Part shown: positions 36,728 through 48,270 of the stretch, piece after piece
Layout of the letters: each line of letters opens with the position of its first letter
Position numbering within the stretch: the stretch's first letter is position 1
Notes under the pieces: generated by a model
What the model was told of the DNA's origin: nothing
Databases searched by the model: none
What the model saw: only the letters and a program-made list of their open reading frames with translations
Program-made: the position numbers and the translations under genes
DNA from: Stenopsyche tienmushanensis
Lineage: Eukaryota; Arthropoda; Insecta; Trichoptera; Stenopsychidae
Assembly: GCA_008973525.1 (NCBI GenBank)
Contig: WACJ01000043.1
Coordinates: forward strand, 372,001-436,000
Direction: 5' to 3'
DNA length: 64,000 bases

Positions 36728-37024
36728 TCTTACATATAAAAATCAATGTTTGTTTGTTCGTACTTAATGCGCTTCCATATCGTTCATCCGATTTCAATTT
36801 CACTTTGTCAACTTACTGTTTACACTTGCGGGAATAATATAAGCATAATAAAAATATTGTATGGATGCACCATGTTGGCGCATATTTTGGGCTGCATTGA
36901 CGGGGAGAGAAAGGATGCGTGCACAATACAATGGTTAAGTCAGTATTTGAGATTAAAGCGATTGTGTATATGCTATTGGATCCCAGGTCTTCGGCTCGCG
37001 CTACACGTGACCTAAAGCAATAAA
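36728..37024 (+). mobile_element. Helitron-like non-autonomous element
   Basis: TCTTACATATAAAAATCAATG, then TTTGTTTGTTCGTACTTAATGCGCTTC, is the style of 5' end common in insect Helitrons. The same left end, TACTGTTTACACTTGCGG, GGATGCACCATGTTGGCG and the right part CTTCGGCTCGC...AGCAATAAACCA recur at 61282-61495. There are no terminal inverted repeats and no target duplication. The 89-codon ORF over it (36746-37015) and its antisense are by-products. Confidence 0.6.
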
Positions 37025-37025
37025 C

Positions 37026-38204
37026 CACGTACTGAACTGCACAAAATTATTATTGAATATATTTATTATATTTATTTTTGGTGTATTTATTTATTATTAA
37101 TTTATATGGCAGTTCTAAAGCCTTTGCACTGATTCTGCAAAGAGGACACGTATTTTTATATAAAGTGTTTCGCTTGAAAAACTATCACTTTGCTCGTTCT
37201 AATGACCCTCCACTGTACGACGTTAAATTTAAAATCACATATAGTACGCCGTTGCAGTACAAATTCCGTGTAAACACAACAAAAACGTTTCCTTTTCCAC
37301 AAAGTCCTTTGTCAAATTTAATTTTCGTGCTACCATGAAAGGCAAAAAATTCAAAAAGATTTTATCGTCGCAATATCGCGTTTCCTTCGGGGGGTGAATT
37401 TACAAAACAATTCCCGTTTGATACCAATCACATTCGGCTACAGGAAAAACAAACATTTTTAGTCGATAATTGGATGGGTTTATTTTATGATTGCGGTGTT
37501 TGTTTTGCAGATAGTTAATATTGTTGCGTCTTCGGCGACCGATCTTCGGATGGACCCCGATGCGGAATTGGGGATGTTCGATGAGTAAAGTGCTCACCTT
37601 ATCGCCGGGGGCTGAAATCGGACTATCATGGCCATAATTAATAGTATCCTTCCTGAAACACAAACAGCCAACATCGATTTAATATGTTTGCTTGCGGCAA
37701 GGACCAGGAAATGGATGTCAGGCGTCAAAGGACGCCATTTGGGGGTCTCAATAGCGTGTTTTGCATCGCCACTTCGCACGCATTAATGTGTGTTTAAAAT
37801 TAATTATGGACATGCCATTGGGCCACTTGTGTATTCATGGATTTCTTATCGTATTATTTGTAGATTATGGTAGTTTGAATTGTATCTACAATATTTAGAA
37901 TGTGTTATGATGCAATTACGCTGTATCCTCTTCATACCAATTCAATTAAAGTGTCCTTTGAATACGAGTATTATACGTGTATTTGAAAATTCATAATACA
38001 AATTAATGCCCACTTGTAGCTCTATATCATATTTGCTACATACTTTTGCATGTATTCATTATGTCATTAATAAATCATTGAATTTCACTGAGATTATGTG
38101 AATTAAATTGATAATTGTATATTCATGTAAATTGATATTAAAATAATCCTAGACCATAAACTAATTATTTTTGGGTTAATATTTGATAAATTATAGAAAT
38201 ATTT
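37026..38204. other. Gene-free intronic stretch
   Basis: A moderate-GC block at 37380-37800 (TTGGGGATGTTCGATGAG, CTCACCTTATCGCCGGGG) has antisense ORFs without domains. The rest is AT-rich. It is possibly conserved non-coding DNA. Confidence 0.35.
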
Positions 38205-38560
38205 CAAAAACTATCCCTATATAAAACCGATTTCTAGTTGTGTTCACACATTTTATCCAGCAATTAAGATCATTTTCTTGTTTCTTTGTCCTTTTCTATG
38301 TTTTTTTATTAGACGTAGAATTTCATTAATCCCTTTGTTTACATAACATCTCACGTAGTTTTTGCTTTGTCTTTCAAATCAAATAGAACGTAAGGTGTCG
38401 TATATGTGAGACGTCGAATGTGTCATGTATCAAATGTATTACGAAGAACAAATCTTTTAATCGCAAACTTTCTACGTAGCAGATAATTCCCAAACACCTT
38501 TGTATTTTCATGTTTATCTACGATAGCAATAAGTATTTCCTATCTTTCAGTGGAAAATTC
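38205..38560. repeat. Repeat family R6, copy 1
   Basis: It is almost identical to 51022-51367 in the same orientation, with about a dozen differences by eye over roughly 345 bp. It contains GTGTTCACACATTTTATCC, ACATAACATCTCACGTAG and AACTTTCTACGTAGCAG. There are no terminal inverted repeats or open frame common to both copies. The similarity upstream fades into a short TGTAAATTGATAT word. The type is unknown. Confidence 0.85.
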
Positions 38561-40631
38561 ACGAATATTAAATTGATTTATGACATCCTTAGGCAAGTAT
38601 TTTATCTTCACATCAATATATGAAAGCATATTTTATCAATCGATATCGATTTGTGTTCAGTCAAAGTCAAAGAGTTGTTTATATCTTAAGTATAATGGAG
38701 TCCTTTTAAACTTATAGTCAAAAGCGTGAACTTATTGTCAGTGATAAAAGGATCAATTGTAATCTGTTTTATTGCATATTATACTATTTTTTTACAAAAT
38801 TTATTAAATACATCCTAGTATCAATTAAGCAGTTTTAGCGCTTTTAAACGCACCCCAACACAGGATTGTCGATAGTCATAAAGATTAACAGTCGCCATTG
38901 TCTTGTGCGGGTCGTGCGGAAAGCTGCCGCAATATAAATCTATATGAGGGATTTCCCTGCTTATAGGAAAAGTCTTCAGTGCTTCCTGAATGGGATTCAT
39001 TTCTTCGGGCGACCAGATCCCCATCCCTCTTTAGAGGTAATCTGCCGTAAGTTTTACAACCCCCCATTCTATAGATCGCCTTCCAACAGAGGGACCTGGC
39101 ACTAAAAAGTAAACGGAAAAGGTGCAAGTACCTTTTACGTTTTATGCCCCACTGTATTGTCCGTGGAATGGAGTCCCCATTTTAGCCGAAATGTAGATCA
39201 TCGTGGAGTTTTGTATTAAATTTCCACCCTCCTCTTAGCTCCAACCCCAAATATTCGGCGCAAGATTCGAACCGGAGGATATACGTATAAATAGAAGCGT
39301 GGTCCTCGCCGGGCTGTCTATTAAACTGAGGTAATTTCGTATGGGGAGGTCGACGATCTTTCTACCTTTTCGCAATTCTATGGGTCAACATTCAATAAAA
39401 TCGCCGCTGAAAAGATTTCCCCTTCGTATTGTTTGCGTGATTCCCCTTTTCCATCATGTCCTGGAATAGGAACTTATCTCCTGCAGTATACTTGAAGACA
39501 TCCGTCTCCCATCTTCCCTGGGGCGCCACTCCCTCTTAGAATATCCGTCTTCATATGTCCTATCCTTTATTTTATTTAGTCGAGATACACTAATGCGAAG
39601 ATTCGCGTTTCATAAGAATCTTCCGTTATTCTCTTAAAAAATACATGTTATTTTACCTTGGAATGCCTTAAAGACATTATTCATTTGGTAACTACTGCTT
39701 CTGTGTGTTCTTCAATAGACTTTAGAACTGATCTTTATAACCAAATGCATTTAATACAGTCTCAGTTTATTATCGTACATATTGCAACACCCCCGATATG
39801 CTCCCCTCTGGCTACATACCTAATTCGATTTAACCCCATATGTGCCGTAAAAATTTATTTCAAATCTAATTTTCGCCGCTCCTAATTGGTATATATACGT
39901 TTTTACAGAATTAAATCAATATTGAACGTCCAAAGTATTCGACCATGGAACGTGCTCCGCAGATTTGTTCCGGTAGTATTAGGGTTAATTGCGCTGCTTC
40001 AACGGTATTCGTACGTGATCGGTTTTCGTCGGGCTGCTTCGGAAATCAATTCGTTTAATTGCCTCATTCAAACGAGAAAATCTACAAGCATTGATTTTTA
40101 AATTGACGTTGTAGTTATTCAAGAAGATTAGATTTTCAACAATAAAAAAAGCTTGAAATTAATCTTCCAGAAACTCTACGAGTGAGGCCAAACAAAAGCT
40201 GCATATTGGCAATACTTAAAGCTACAATATTCAATTATTTGCCTACATTTTTCAAATAATTGTTTGAATAACAACATATATTGTATGAAATGCATATCTG
40301 CTATTTTTTAAATTATTTTGTTATGTATGAAACATTCAAAATTATTAATGTTCTTAGCGAAATACTAACAACCGTCAAATATCATTGCAAATTTGTCATA
40401 AATTCAATAAAAAAATTATTAACGAAAAGGACGATAAAAATACCTGATTATTTTATGTAATTCATTGCTATCAAGACATAAAATCCATCCATTTTCAAAT
40501 TATAACTGGAGATAAGAGAAATAAATAGTTTATGATAACAGTGACATGTTTTGAAAATATGCACTTATTCCAGATACATAAACTCGGCTTTACACAAAAA
40601 ATATATATATATACACTTAGTGGGATATTCA
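38561..40631. other. Gene-free intronic stretch
   Basis: Moderate-GC block at about 38830-39550, including CCTCGCCGGGCTG and GGGGCGCCACTCCC. ORFs on both strands there (67-80 codons) have no domain. No shared repeat was found. Confidence 0.35.
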
Positions 40632-40729
40632 TCGGAGAGAGAGAGAGAAAGATCTGGCTGCAGGAGGGACGACCTCCCGCATCCAAGGCTAACCCACGAC
40701 TCTCCCGACTCCCGCCTCCTGCGCGTCTT
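40632..40729 (-). repeat. Repeat family R8, inverted fragment
   Basis: In inverse it reads GCGCAGGAGGCGGGAGTCGG, then GAGTCGTGGGTTAGCCTTGG and CGTCCCTCCTGCAG, matching 58857-58921. A GAGAGAGAGA run lies beside it. The three overlapping ORFs at 40495-40837 are produced by this repeat and are not genes. Confidence 0.6.
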
Positions 40730-40884
40730 TCTTCTTTCTTCTTTAAATCTTTATTTAAAAAGAATCTAAAATTTTGCAAAAACTACAAAATAATTTTATA
40801 TTTGTGCAAAAAAATGGTTCACGTTACGATGTCTTAAAAATATTTTTTAAATTGAATTTCGAATATTTATTGAATTAATACATA

Positions 40885-41388
40885 CAGTATACCCGCAGTA
40901 ATCCGTCTCCAGTCTAATCCGGCGCCCCCTGTAATCCGACATGTAAATACAAATATAGTACATTTGTACAGTAAAGCTTCGTCAATATAAAAAATGCAAA
41001 ATTATGTTGTGGAACGCCTAAATCATAATTAATCATTGTGTAAGGAACAAATGATTACGGCATAGGACGATCCATAATTTATGATATGATACCGCAAGTA
41101 TATTGAAAAGTTCGTTTCCACCATTGATTGTGGACCAAAACTAAACATCCATTCAGGAAGCTTTGTATGTAGGATCATGTTGTCTGCTGGTGGCTTTTAT
41201 GATTTTATAACTGCTATGGCCATTGCATTTATGACGTATATTCTATAATATGAAGCCTTGTGTTTTCTATGTGTATGAATATCTCAGAGTTTTTTTGGAT
41301 TACAAGTACTCCTTTCCAAAAAAAATCCGGACTACAAGGGGCCGAGGGCAGTACTCTATAATTCGACAAATTAGACAATCCGCGACTG
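40885..41388. mobile_element. Tigger-type non-autonomous element, degraded
   Basis: The left end CAGTATACCCGCAGTAATCCG, then GGCGCCCCCTGTAATCCG, is mirrored at the right by CCGGACTACAAGGGGCCGAGGG and CGCGACTG. Such CAGT...TAATCCG ends are typical of Tigger elements in animals. About 500 bp, no transposase seen, and the inner ends match only partly. Confidence 0.5.
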
Positions 41389-43061
41389 ATTAAAATAAGA
41401 TGATCCTATGAACATGCAAACGATATATCCAAATTAAATATAGATATATTTCACATTTGCTTTACGTATCATATTTGATTGGATTTATTTTTGGAATTAT
41501 AAATATATCTCTTATAGTCTGAGCGTAGATATATTATTTTTAAGTATTTACGTAACAAATGCTATAGTCGTGTATCTTTGAAAGAAAATCCATCTCATCA
41601 TTACGATTGTATGGTCTATTTTTCTTACCCTTCAAAAGGATGATAAGTGGCAAGTTTCGAATTTTTCTAATGCGAAAGGAATAGGGTTGAAAATGGATAT
41701 AAAATATAAATAAAAAGCAATAAAGTTCACGGGTGCGAGAAAACATTTTGTTGTCATTTTAGTTCGGCCCATTTATAACTCATATCTTTGTGCGGGACAT
41801 AAAGGGCGAAATTTTCCGCATAAAAGATGTATTAGTTTGACTTTTGGAAGTGAACGAAAGAAGGTTGGGAAAATAGAGTTCAGTCCGGGGTTCGGGTGGG
41901 ATTCGGGAGGGATTCGGGCGAGGTGGGAAAGTTACATCGGAAAATCGGAAAAACTGTCTCCGGGTTATACTTATCGATACGAGAGGCCCTCTCCGGGCCT
42001 TTAAATATGGATTATGTCTTTCAGGATGCTCCTCCGCTAGAGTAACGATCACAATATTTATTTTCAGGTTTTTATATGCTCATACTCGTATATTTCCGCG
42101 GATTTTTCGACTGTATCGACGTCATATGCTGTCGAACATCGGCTCTGAGATCCTTTTTGTGCGTCCTCGAAGTACCCTTTATGTGAAAAAATGGTCCATA
42201 AAACATTTGTATATTGCGGCGATCGAGTTTTATTTCATTGAATATTCAGAACGACTTTCATGTAGGCATCAAAGTTTATACCGAGGCGACGATCTTATCG
42301 CCGAAGAAATAATGTGATGTTAAATTTTATATGCCATCTTCTTGAGCCATCAAATAATTACTGGCGTCAAATCAGAATGAAGACGGTCATTCCGACATAA
42401 TGTCGCATTCAAGTATCGAAGTCAACCTAGAAGTGCCGCTTATTAACTAACGCGTCCCGAAATCATGCCATATATGGACCCCATGAAACTAAATCGATCG
42501 TCTTTAAACAAACTAAAATACATCTGAAATTACCACTCGAGAGGAGCAATTAGACACATTTTTATTCAACGGAACTTCCTATGCCAACAAAATAAAGAAT
42601 TTCAAAGTGATAATTGTCGACGAAATTTTTATATTCTTTAGAATGAATTTTAATAATGGCCATATTAATATTCATGACCGGTACATTAAAATTCTGTGCA
42701 TAATTACAAATAAATGTCCCTTAAGACTTTGCCGGAAAATTTTAATTTCGTCATTTACAAATTAACACAATTTTTCTTTCTTCTATATGATATATATATA
42801 CATATCTTTTTTATAATTAAGAATATTCAAGATGAAAATTAATCTACTTGAGATCGTCAAAATGAAAAATACATAATTAATATCCATTCAACGATCATTC
42901 ATCTCTATTCTGGCACTAAATCATTATGGTCTTCGTACATCGTCTGTGAACCTTGGCGCATGACCTGTTCATTGACAATTCATCAATCTTTAAATAGAGA
43001 AAGAAAATAATCCTGAAATCCTTCTCTCCTCCTTATGATGGACCTTTTGTCCTGCCACAAC
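41389..43061. other. Gene-free intronic stretch
   Basis: A moderate-GC block lies at 41780-42330, with a GGGTGGGATTCGGGAGGGATTCGGGCG tandem pattern near 41895-41920. The 90-codon minus ORF over it (41780-42052) reads through this pattern and has no domain. The rest is AT-rich. Confidence 0.35.
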
Positions 43062-43498
43062 TCAAAAAAAGATAAATAAAACACGAATTCAAATATTATT
43101 TTGAAAATATGCCCGAAGTGACACCATCAATGTGACTGCTAAAATTCCTTTATGCTGAGACACGGACTAAAACTCGAAAAATTCCCGATTTCCCGACAAA
43201 TTATTTTTTTCCGTCGCTGCAGATGAATACTTATATACTATAATACTTTGATGTGATTCGCCATTATATTACGGAGGAATATAAAAATTCTGAAGCCCGT
43301 ATCTATTATATTTCATATCGATATTCCCATTATTAGAGTCGAGGTGTAGTAAATACATCACCGGTAGGAAAGCTTAATATAACAATTTGAAATACATATA
43401 TGTACTGTATATATGTAAACATAGATTAGACAGTTACTGCCCCTAGGCAACCCGTAAGCTCGCCAATTAGTAGTTACGCCACTGTTACCAAGCGTCCA
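43062..43498. repeat. Repeat family R7, copy 1
   Basis: It is a direct copy of 45107-45525. Shared blocks are ATATGCCCGAAGTGACACCAT, CTGAGACACGGACTAAA, TCCCGATTTCCCGAC, TTTTTTTCCGTCGCTGCAGA, TTAGAGTCGAGGTGTAGTAA, ATGTACTGTATATATGTA and CCAATTAGTAGTTACGCCAC. The copies differ by many single bases and short gaps; this one has an extra GCAACCC near 43447. No coding frame is common to both. It is unclassified. Confidence 0.85.
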
Positions 43499-44885
43499 AT
43501 TATATCTAGTCTTACTCCATAGTAGATTTTTATAGAAATGTTTGATTTTGTATACATTTTTATACCAAATTCGCACATATCAGTACCCGCCCAAAGTGTG
43601 TTAATTGTCTCAATATTTATTTCGAATCTAGATACATGATTCTCACGAATGAGATTCTAAATATCGTATGTTATATTAAATCGGACGTTATAATAAATAA
43701 TTTGGCTTGACCATCACAAAAAGTGAAAGTCCAAGCGGCAGTTGATCAGAAAGAGAGAGAAAATCGTTTGTAATCTCTCCGTCGCATACATCATAAATAC
43801 GCTACGCGAATGCGACGCGCCGCCTCTTCTATGTGTGTGTGTGTATACATAGCATAAAGCAACCACTATACCAGCAACAAGCCTATTTTATTGTATATTA
43901 CACAACGCACAACTTCATCATTTGGCTAACAATTTCTGTTAACAAATGTATTAAAATAATTTTGTTCGGCAATGTTTTATTTTTAGTGCCAATTCATAGG
44001 TCTCATTTGCCACATATCGTGAAAAAACAGTGGCTAACCAGCCATTCGAGTCCTCGCTCGGGATGGTTTCTGACACGTGCTCTAAATTAATACCCTTCCC
44101 GCCGGGATAGAACTCATGTAGTGACGCCCTCTAAAGCCTCTGGGCTACGGCCCAAAACGACCGGTCACTTAAGACGAAAGCGCTTTCCCTAGAAGTTTCC
44201 ATTGCCCGAGGCAGCAACCTTTCCACTTCCGGTAGTTGTCCGTCCCTAACGGCAAATTGAATAAGACTGTCCTGCGCTTATTGTCCCAACGGTTTTGTAG
44301 CACAATGCCTCACCGCAAGGAAACAATGGACAGGAGGGCATATAAATCATCCGTTCTGAATCCCGCCAATGACCCAACAGGACGATTTGTTTCGTTTTGG
44401 CCCGGTTCGTGCGGCCCTTTTTCGATATTACCATATCTGAGATATCCACGGTAATTATGGCCCCAAATGGATTCACAATGTTGTTTTAGGCTGGCGTCGC
44501 AAATTTGTAATAACACTATTAAAACCGAGCCGGCTAAATTTGTTTATAATTGAAGTCAATTATAATTGCGCAGCTATTCAATTGGAATATCCAATTAGAA
44601 TATTAAAGACTGAGCATGCAAGCAATTAGCCCAGCGAAACATTCCCATTCACTAATTCGAAAAGTCTGCCGTTTTATATATTTTTTGTCGAATTAATTAA
44701 TTATTTCAAACGGTTATCAATATATTGCTTCAATCTATTCAATATATTTAAATGATGAATCATTTTTAATATGATATAGGTAGTACCCAAAATGGTTTTC
44801 GTTTTATTGCCTGACCATTTTTTTGGGAATTTATAGCACTTAGGTTACAGCACTTTCTAGACATGTTTTGTACTCTTTTGGTAAC

Positions 44886-44985
44886 TATTCGGAAATCCAA
44901 TCCCGAGCCAAAATTTCGATCCCGGAATTTCGGGATTTCGTTAGACAATCCCGGGACCAGTCCCGGGATCCCGGGATTGGGATTT
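44886..44985. repeat. Short palindromic array of TCCCGGGA-type words
   Basis: AATCCCGAGCC, GATCCCGGAATTTCGGGATTTCG, CAATCCCGGGACC and AGTCCCGGGATCCCGGGATTGG follow each other, giving about eight half-sites of TCCCG/CGGGA. Similar words occur near the ends of some insect hAT elements, but no element boundary was found. The two minus ORFs across it (44766-45070) reflect the repetition. Confidence 0.6.
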
Positions 44986-45106
44986 TCAATATTTTAAAAA
45001 TTACATTGATAATTTGATCAAAAATTACTAATAAGTCCATTTGTTCATATAAAAAATCACTTGAGGCCAAAGAATTTTATTTATTTAAGAAAAGATAAAA
45101 ATACTT

Positions 45107-45525
45107 CAAAAATAGATAAATAAACACTAAAAAATTCAAATATTTTTTGAAAATATGCCCGAAGTGACACCATTATGTGACTGATAAATTCCTTTCTGCT
45201 GAGACACGGACTAAACTCGCAAAATTCCCGATTTCCCGACCAATTATTTTTTTCCGTCGCTGCAGATGAATATTATACACTATAACACTTTGAATTGATC
45301 ATGATTATATTACGAGGAATACAAAAATTCTGAACCCCGTATCTATATATTTATAACGATATTCCCATTATTAGAGTCGAGGTGTAGTAAATACATCACC
45401 GGTGGGGAAGGTAAATATAACAATTTGAAAAACATATATGTACTGTATATATGTATACATAGATTAGACAGTTACTGCCCCTAAGCTCGCCAATTAGTAG
45501 TTACGCCACTGTTTCCAAGCGTCCA
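45107..45525. repeat. Repeat family R7, copy 2
   Basis: Same block order as the 43062 copy and the same orientation, about 2 kb away. It ends at the same word (CCAAGCGTCCA) but lacks the 43447 insertion. The interval between the copies contains the TCCCGGGA array. Confidence 0.85.
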
Positions 45526-45949
45526 GATTTCGTCGGGAATGTCTCGATGTAGTAGCCTTCATCGTGTTGGTGAGGTGTACGATTTCTGTTAGATAAAAAT
45601 TTCAATTCAGGTCAACATCGGATACTGATAATCGAGTGTTCAAATAAATCTGAAAATAATGGGAAACGTGTAGATACAAGGAAGATGGGTGCCGCACGAA
45701 CTACTGCAAACACTATTGCATTATTTTTAGCAAATTAATCAAATAAATACTTGATAGACCTCTTATTCTTGTCAAAAAAATCAGCTCTTTTGGTAATAAA
45801 AAAAGGTACAAAGTTAAGAAGTTTCTGCATTTATAGAACACATTGCCATTGTATGGCAGGTGGCTAGAATGACTCAAACTATTATTTTTTTTTATTGCGT
45901 TTATATCAACATTTGAGTACTGTGAGTACTGTGTACAAGTGATTTATCC

Positions 45950-46099
45950 CCGGGTCACACGAGGACGGTTTTCAAGCCAATAGAGCTTCGTTTTTAAGCT
46001 ATTTTTTAGCTCAAAAATGGAATTAAAAATACCACCCTTCCAGCTTATCAGCACTTGCTTACTCTATTAGCTTAAAAATTAGCCTCGTGTGAACCTGGC
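45950..46099. mobile_element. Small MITE with GGGTCACACGAGG-type inverted repeats
   Basis: CCGGGTCACACGAGGACGG at the left is mirrored by GCCTCGTGTGAACCTGG at the right, about 150 bp overall. An inner mirrored pair is TAGCTCAAAAATGG...; the left TTTTAAGCTATTTTTTAGC is echoed by GCTTAAAAATTAGC. The target duplication is not clear. It is non-coding and its superfamily is unknown. Confidence 0.6.
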
Positions 46100-46397
46100 A
46101 TAAATATCGCTTGCAGAATGACGTACTAGTATGGCCCACTGAAAATATTGGCATTAATTTATTCAATGCAAAAAATATAACCGCAAGAACATTTATTCGA
46201 ACATATTTTTATAAATTACTTATTAAGCCTATACATTTTTTGTGTAGATTCGCCCGCTCAAATTGTTTATATGGCAGTACTGAACAATCTCGATCTTTTT
46301 TTTTCGGTAATAGTCGTAAAGTCGCAAAATTTATGGTCGTAACGCACGTCAAACCGATCCATAAATAAACCAAAAATACTGGAGACATTTTACGTCA

Positions 46398-46904
46398 TTG
46401 AAAATGCGCGAAACTTGCTTTATATCCTGTCGCCGCTTTTATTTCCTTTTTCACAATAAAAGCAGGATATATCACGACAACATATTCGACGATGATATTC
46501 GACGTCCCATAAAAATCGCGAGTATTGTTAGGGCGGCGATGCTGAGAATGGGACATGTAACCGCCCACCGGCCCCCAACTGAATTATTGTATGCAAATCT
46601 GATAAACAATCTTGAACAACGACCATTTCCATGGACATCGTTACTCCGGTCCTCCGAGGATGCATCAAACGCTACGCACTCTCCATGTCCTGCTTATTAC
46701 TTGCGATGTGAGCTGATCATATCTAATATATTTATGTTCAGGAATGTCTATTCTTATGTGTCTTCATCCGAGACTGCGATCTGGAGTGTGGTCGACCCTG
46801 GAGTAATTCATGCTTGCATCTCTTTGGATGCCTTCATTAAAACTGTAAAAAAGGAAGCTTGCATACCTAAAATCTATCTAGAAAATACATTTTACATTCC
46901 ATAA
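46398..46904 (+). CDS. Longest ORF of the window, 168 codons, unidentified and doubtful
   Basis: It is open from ATG 46398 to TAA. It has no signal peptide, no clear membrane helix and no motif I know; there are about nine scattered cysteines and segments such as AAMLRMGHVTAHRPP and ETAIWSVVDPGVIHACISL. At the AT content here a run of this length is unusual, but the block is locally GC-richer (about 46490-46800), which lengthens chance ORFs. It sits in the sense direction of the host gene without visible splice borders. It could be a nested gene, part of an unknown element, or a conserved non-coding block. Confidence 0.2.
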   Translation: MKMRETCFISCRRFYFLFHNKSRIYHDNIFDDDIRRPIKIASIVRAAMLRMGHVTAHRPPTELLYANLINNLEQRPFPWTSLLRSSEDASNATHSPCPAYYLRCELIISNIFMFRNVYSYVSSSETAIWSVVDPGVIHACISLDAFIKTVKKEACIPKIYLENTFYIP

Positions 46905-47937
46905 AAGATGGATCAAATTTAGATCAAGTTCAATTTATACAATATTATAATAGTGACTGAAGAATATTGTCTAAATTATATTTAAAATATTCCCACAGGG
47001 TTTCAAATCTTTATAAATTTGTGGCTTTATACTCAGGAGCTCCATAGTGCTCCCGTATACTAAATATGTAAGGACGGTTCTGTTATACTTAATGGTTGAG
47101 TTAATATAATTTCGGAATCCATCTTAATTCAATAAGATCCATCCATTTGCTCAATTTGGCCAAAACCGCCGTAATTTGGGTTTCGGGGTCCATCTTCACG
47201 AGTTATTGAACCCGAACGTATTTATTATCAGATTCGCTCATTTCATTCCATCTTTACTTTTACGATAAGGGCTCAAAGAGAAGCGCTGCCGATCCGGAAG
47301 ATTTGATGCAGATTCAAAAGACGACAGATCTGTTTCGCACATAAATCTTGATAAACCACCAGAATCACACCCTTCCCTACAATGAATGATAAGGACGTCC
47401 CCGCAGGGACTTCCTCGACTTTACGGCCGCACTCGGGCTTATTTGGGTCGCCAAACTCGCTCATTCTATAAACATTGAAACTCCCGGGCGAATCCTTCGC
47501 AGTATTCGAATCCTTTTTGTTGAAGGACGATCGACTGCGTTAGGTGCGACTTACCTGTTCATCCATCATCTATATCCGCATCGACTATAGAAAAGCCGTA
47601 TTTATAGCCGAGCTTCTGCATATAAAGTACTTTAAGTGCTTGGAGATACGGCCATTAAGACCCATTCATCTCGGACCAAGTCAACACATGTATTTATTCC
47701 ATTTTCAATCATAAACATATCGCATTTGAGCCTTCAACGGAGCAATATGATCATTTTGCTTTATCTCGTAATGAAATTATATATCTATGGCCTTTTAGCG
47801 CTTGAGTCATTGTTGTGACTGCAATGGAAACAGATTGCGATCTCAATTGCATCAAGCTCAATTTGATCAAATTAAACCTAATTCTGCTGTCTAAATCCTG
47901 CATTGAAATAAAGATTCATCTACACTTTAATAAAAAA
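46905..47937. other. Gene-free intronic stretch
   Basis: A moderate-GC part lies at 47150-47600 (CCCCGCAGGGACTTCC, TTTACGGCCGCACTCGGGC), covered by a 63-codon minus ORF without domain. Nothing else was recognised. Confidence 0.35.
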
Positions 47938-48270
47938 TCAAGAAAATTTTTAATAAAATTTTAAGGATATCTTGTTTCTTCAGTTTTAATTTTTTTTAAA
48001 TAGTTAAAAACTACATTTTGATATAAATCTGGTAGAAACAATAGAGGGTTATATTTAAAAGATTCATACCCAATTTGAAGTAAATCCGTTAATTAAAACT
48101 TAAGATATCATGTCAACCGTGTTGAAAAAAGTAGTTTCGAGAAAAACGCGTTTAAAGATTTCATTCTGGTAGGACCGATTTGGGTGGCGCCTCATTAAAA
48201 TAGCTATAACTCCGTAAGTAATTGGAATTTTGGAAATTCCGAATATATTTTTAAAAGTCAAAACATTGGA
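47938..48270 (-). mobile_element. Tigger-like family R5, deleted copy
   Basis: It has the same orientation as the 19672 copy. It matches 20490-20790: TAGTTAAAAA, ATAAATCTGGTAGAAACAATAG, GATTCATACCC, AAAAAAGTAGTTTCGAGAAAAACGCG, GCTATAACTCCGTAAGTAATTGG and ATTTTTAAAAGTCAAAAC. Its left part AATAAAATTTTAAGGATAT matches the other end of the family, so the coding middle has been removed. Terminal repeats are not preserved. Confidence 0.65.

Noticed and set aside
36746..37028. 89-codon and 71-codon ORFs on opposite strands
   Set aside because: They overlap the Helitron-like repeat; the related copy at 61282 does not keep the frames.
40495..40837. ORFs with ERERERSG and AGGGSRESRG stretches
   Set aside because: They come from a GA-rich run and a fragment of repeat R8, not from a gene.
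44050..44165. Minus-strand TAGCCCAGAGG and AGTTCTATCCCGG resembling tRNA A and B boxes
   Set aside because: The box spacing is about 10 bases too short for a tRNA, no acceptor stem pairs, and no second copy (SINE) is in the window.
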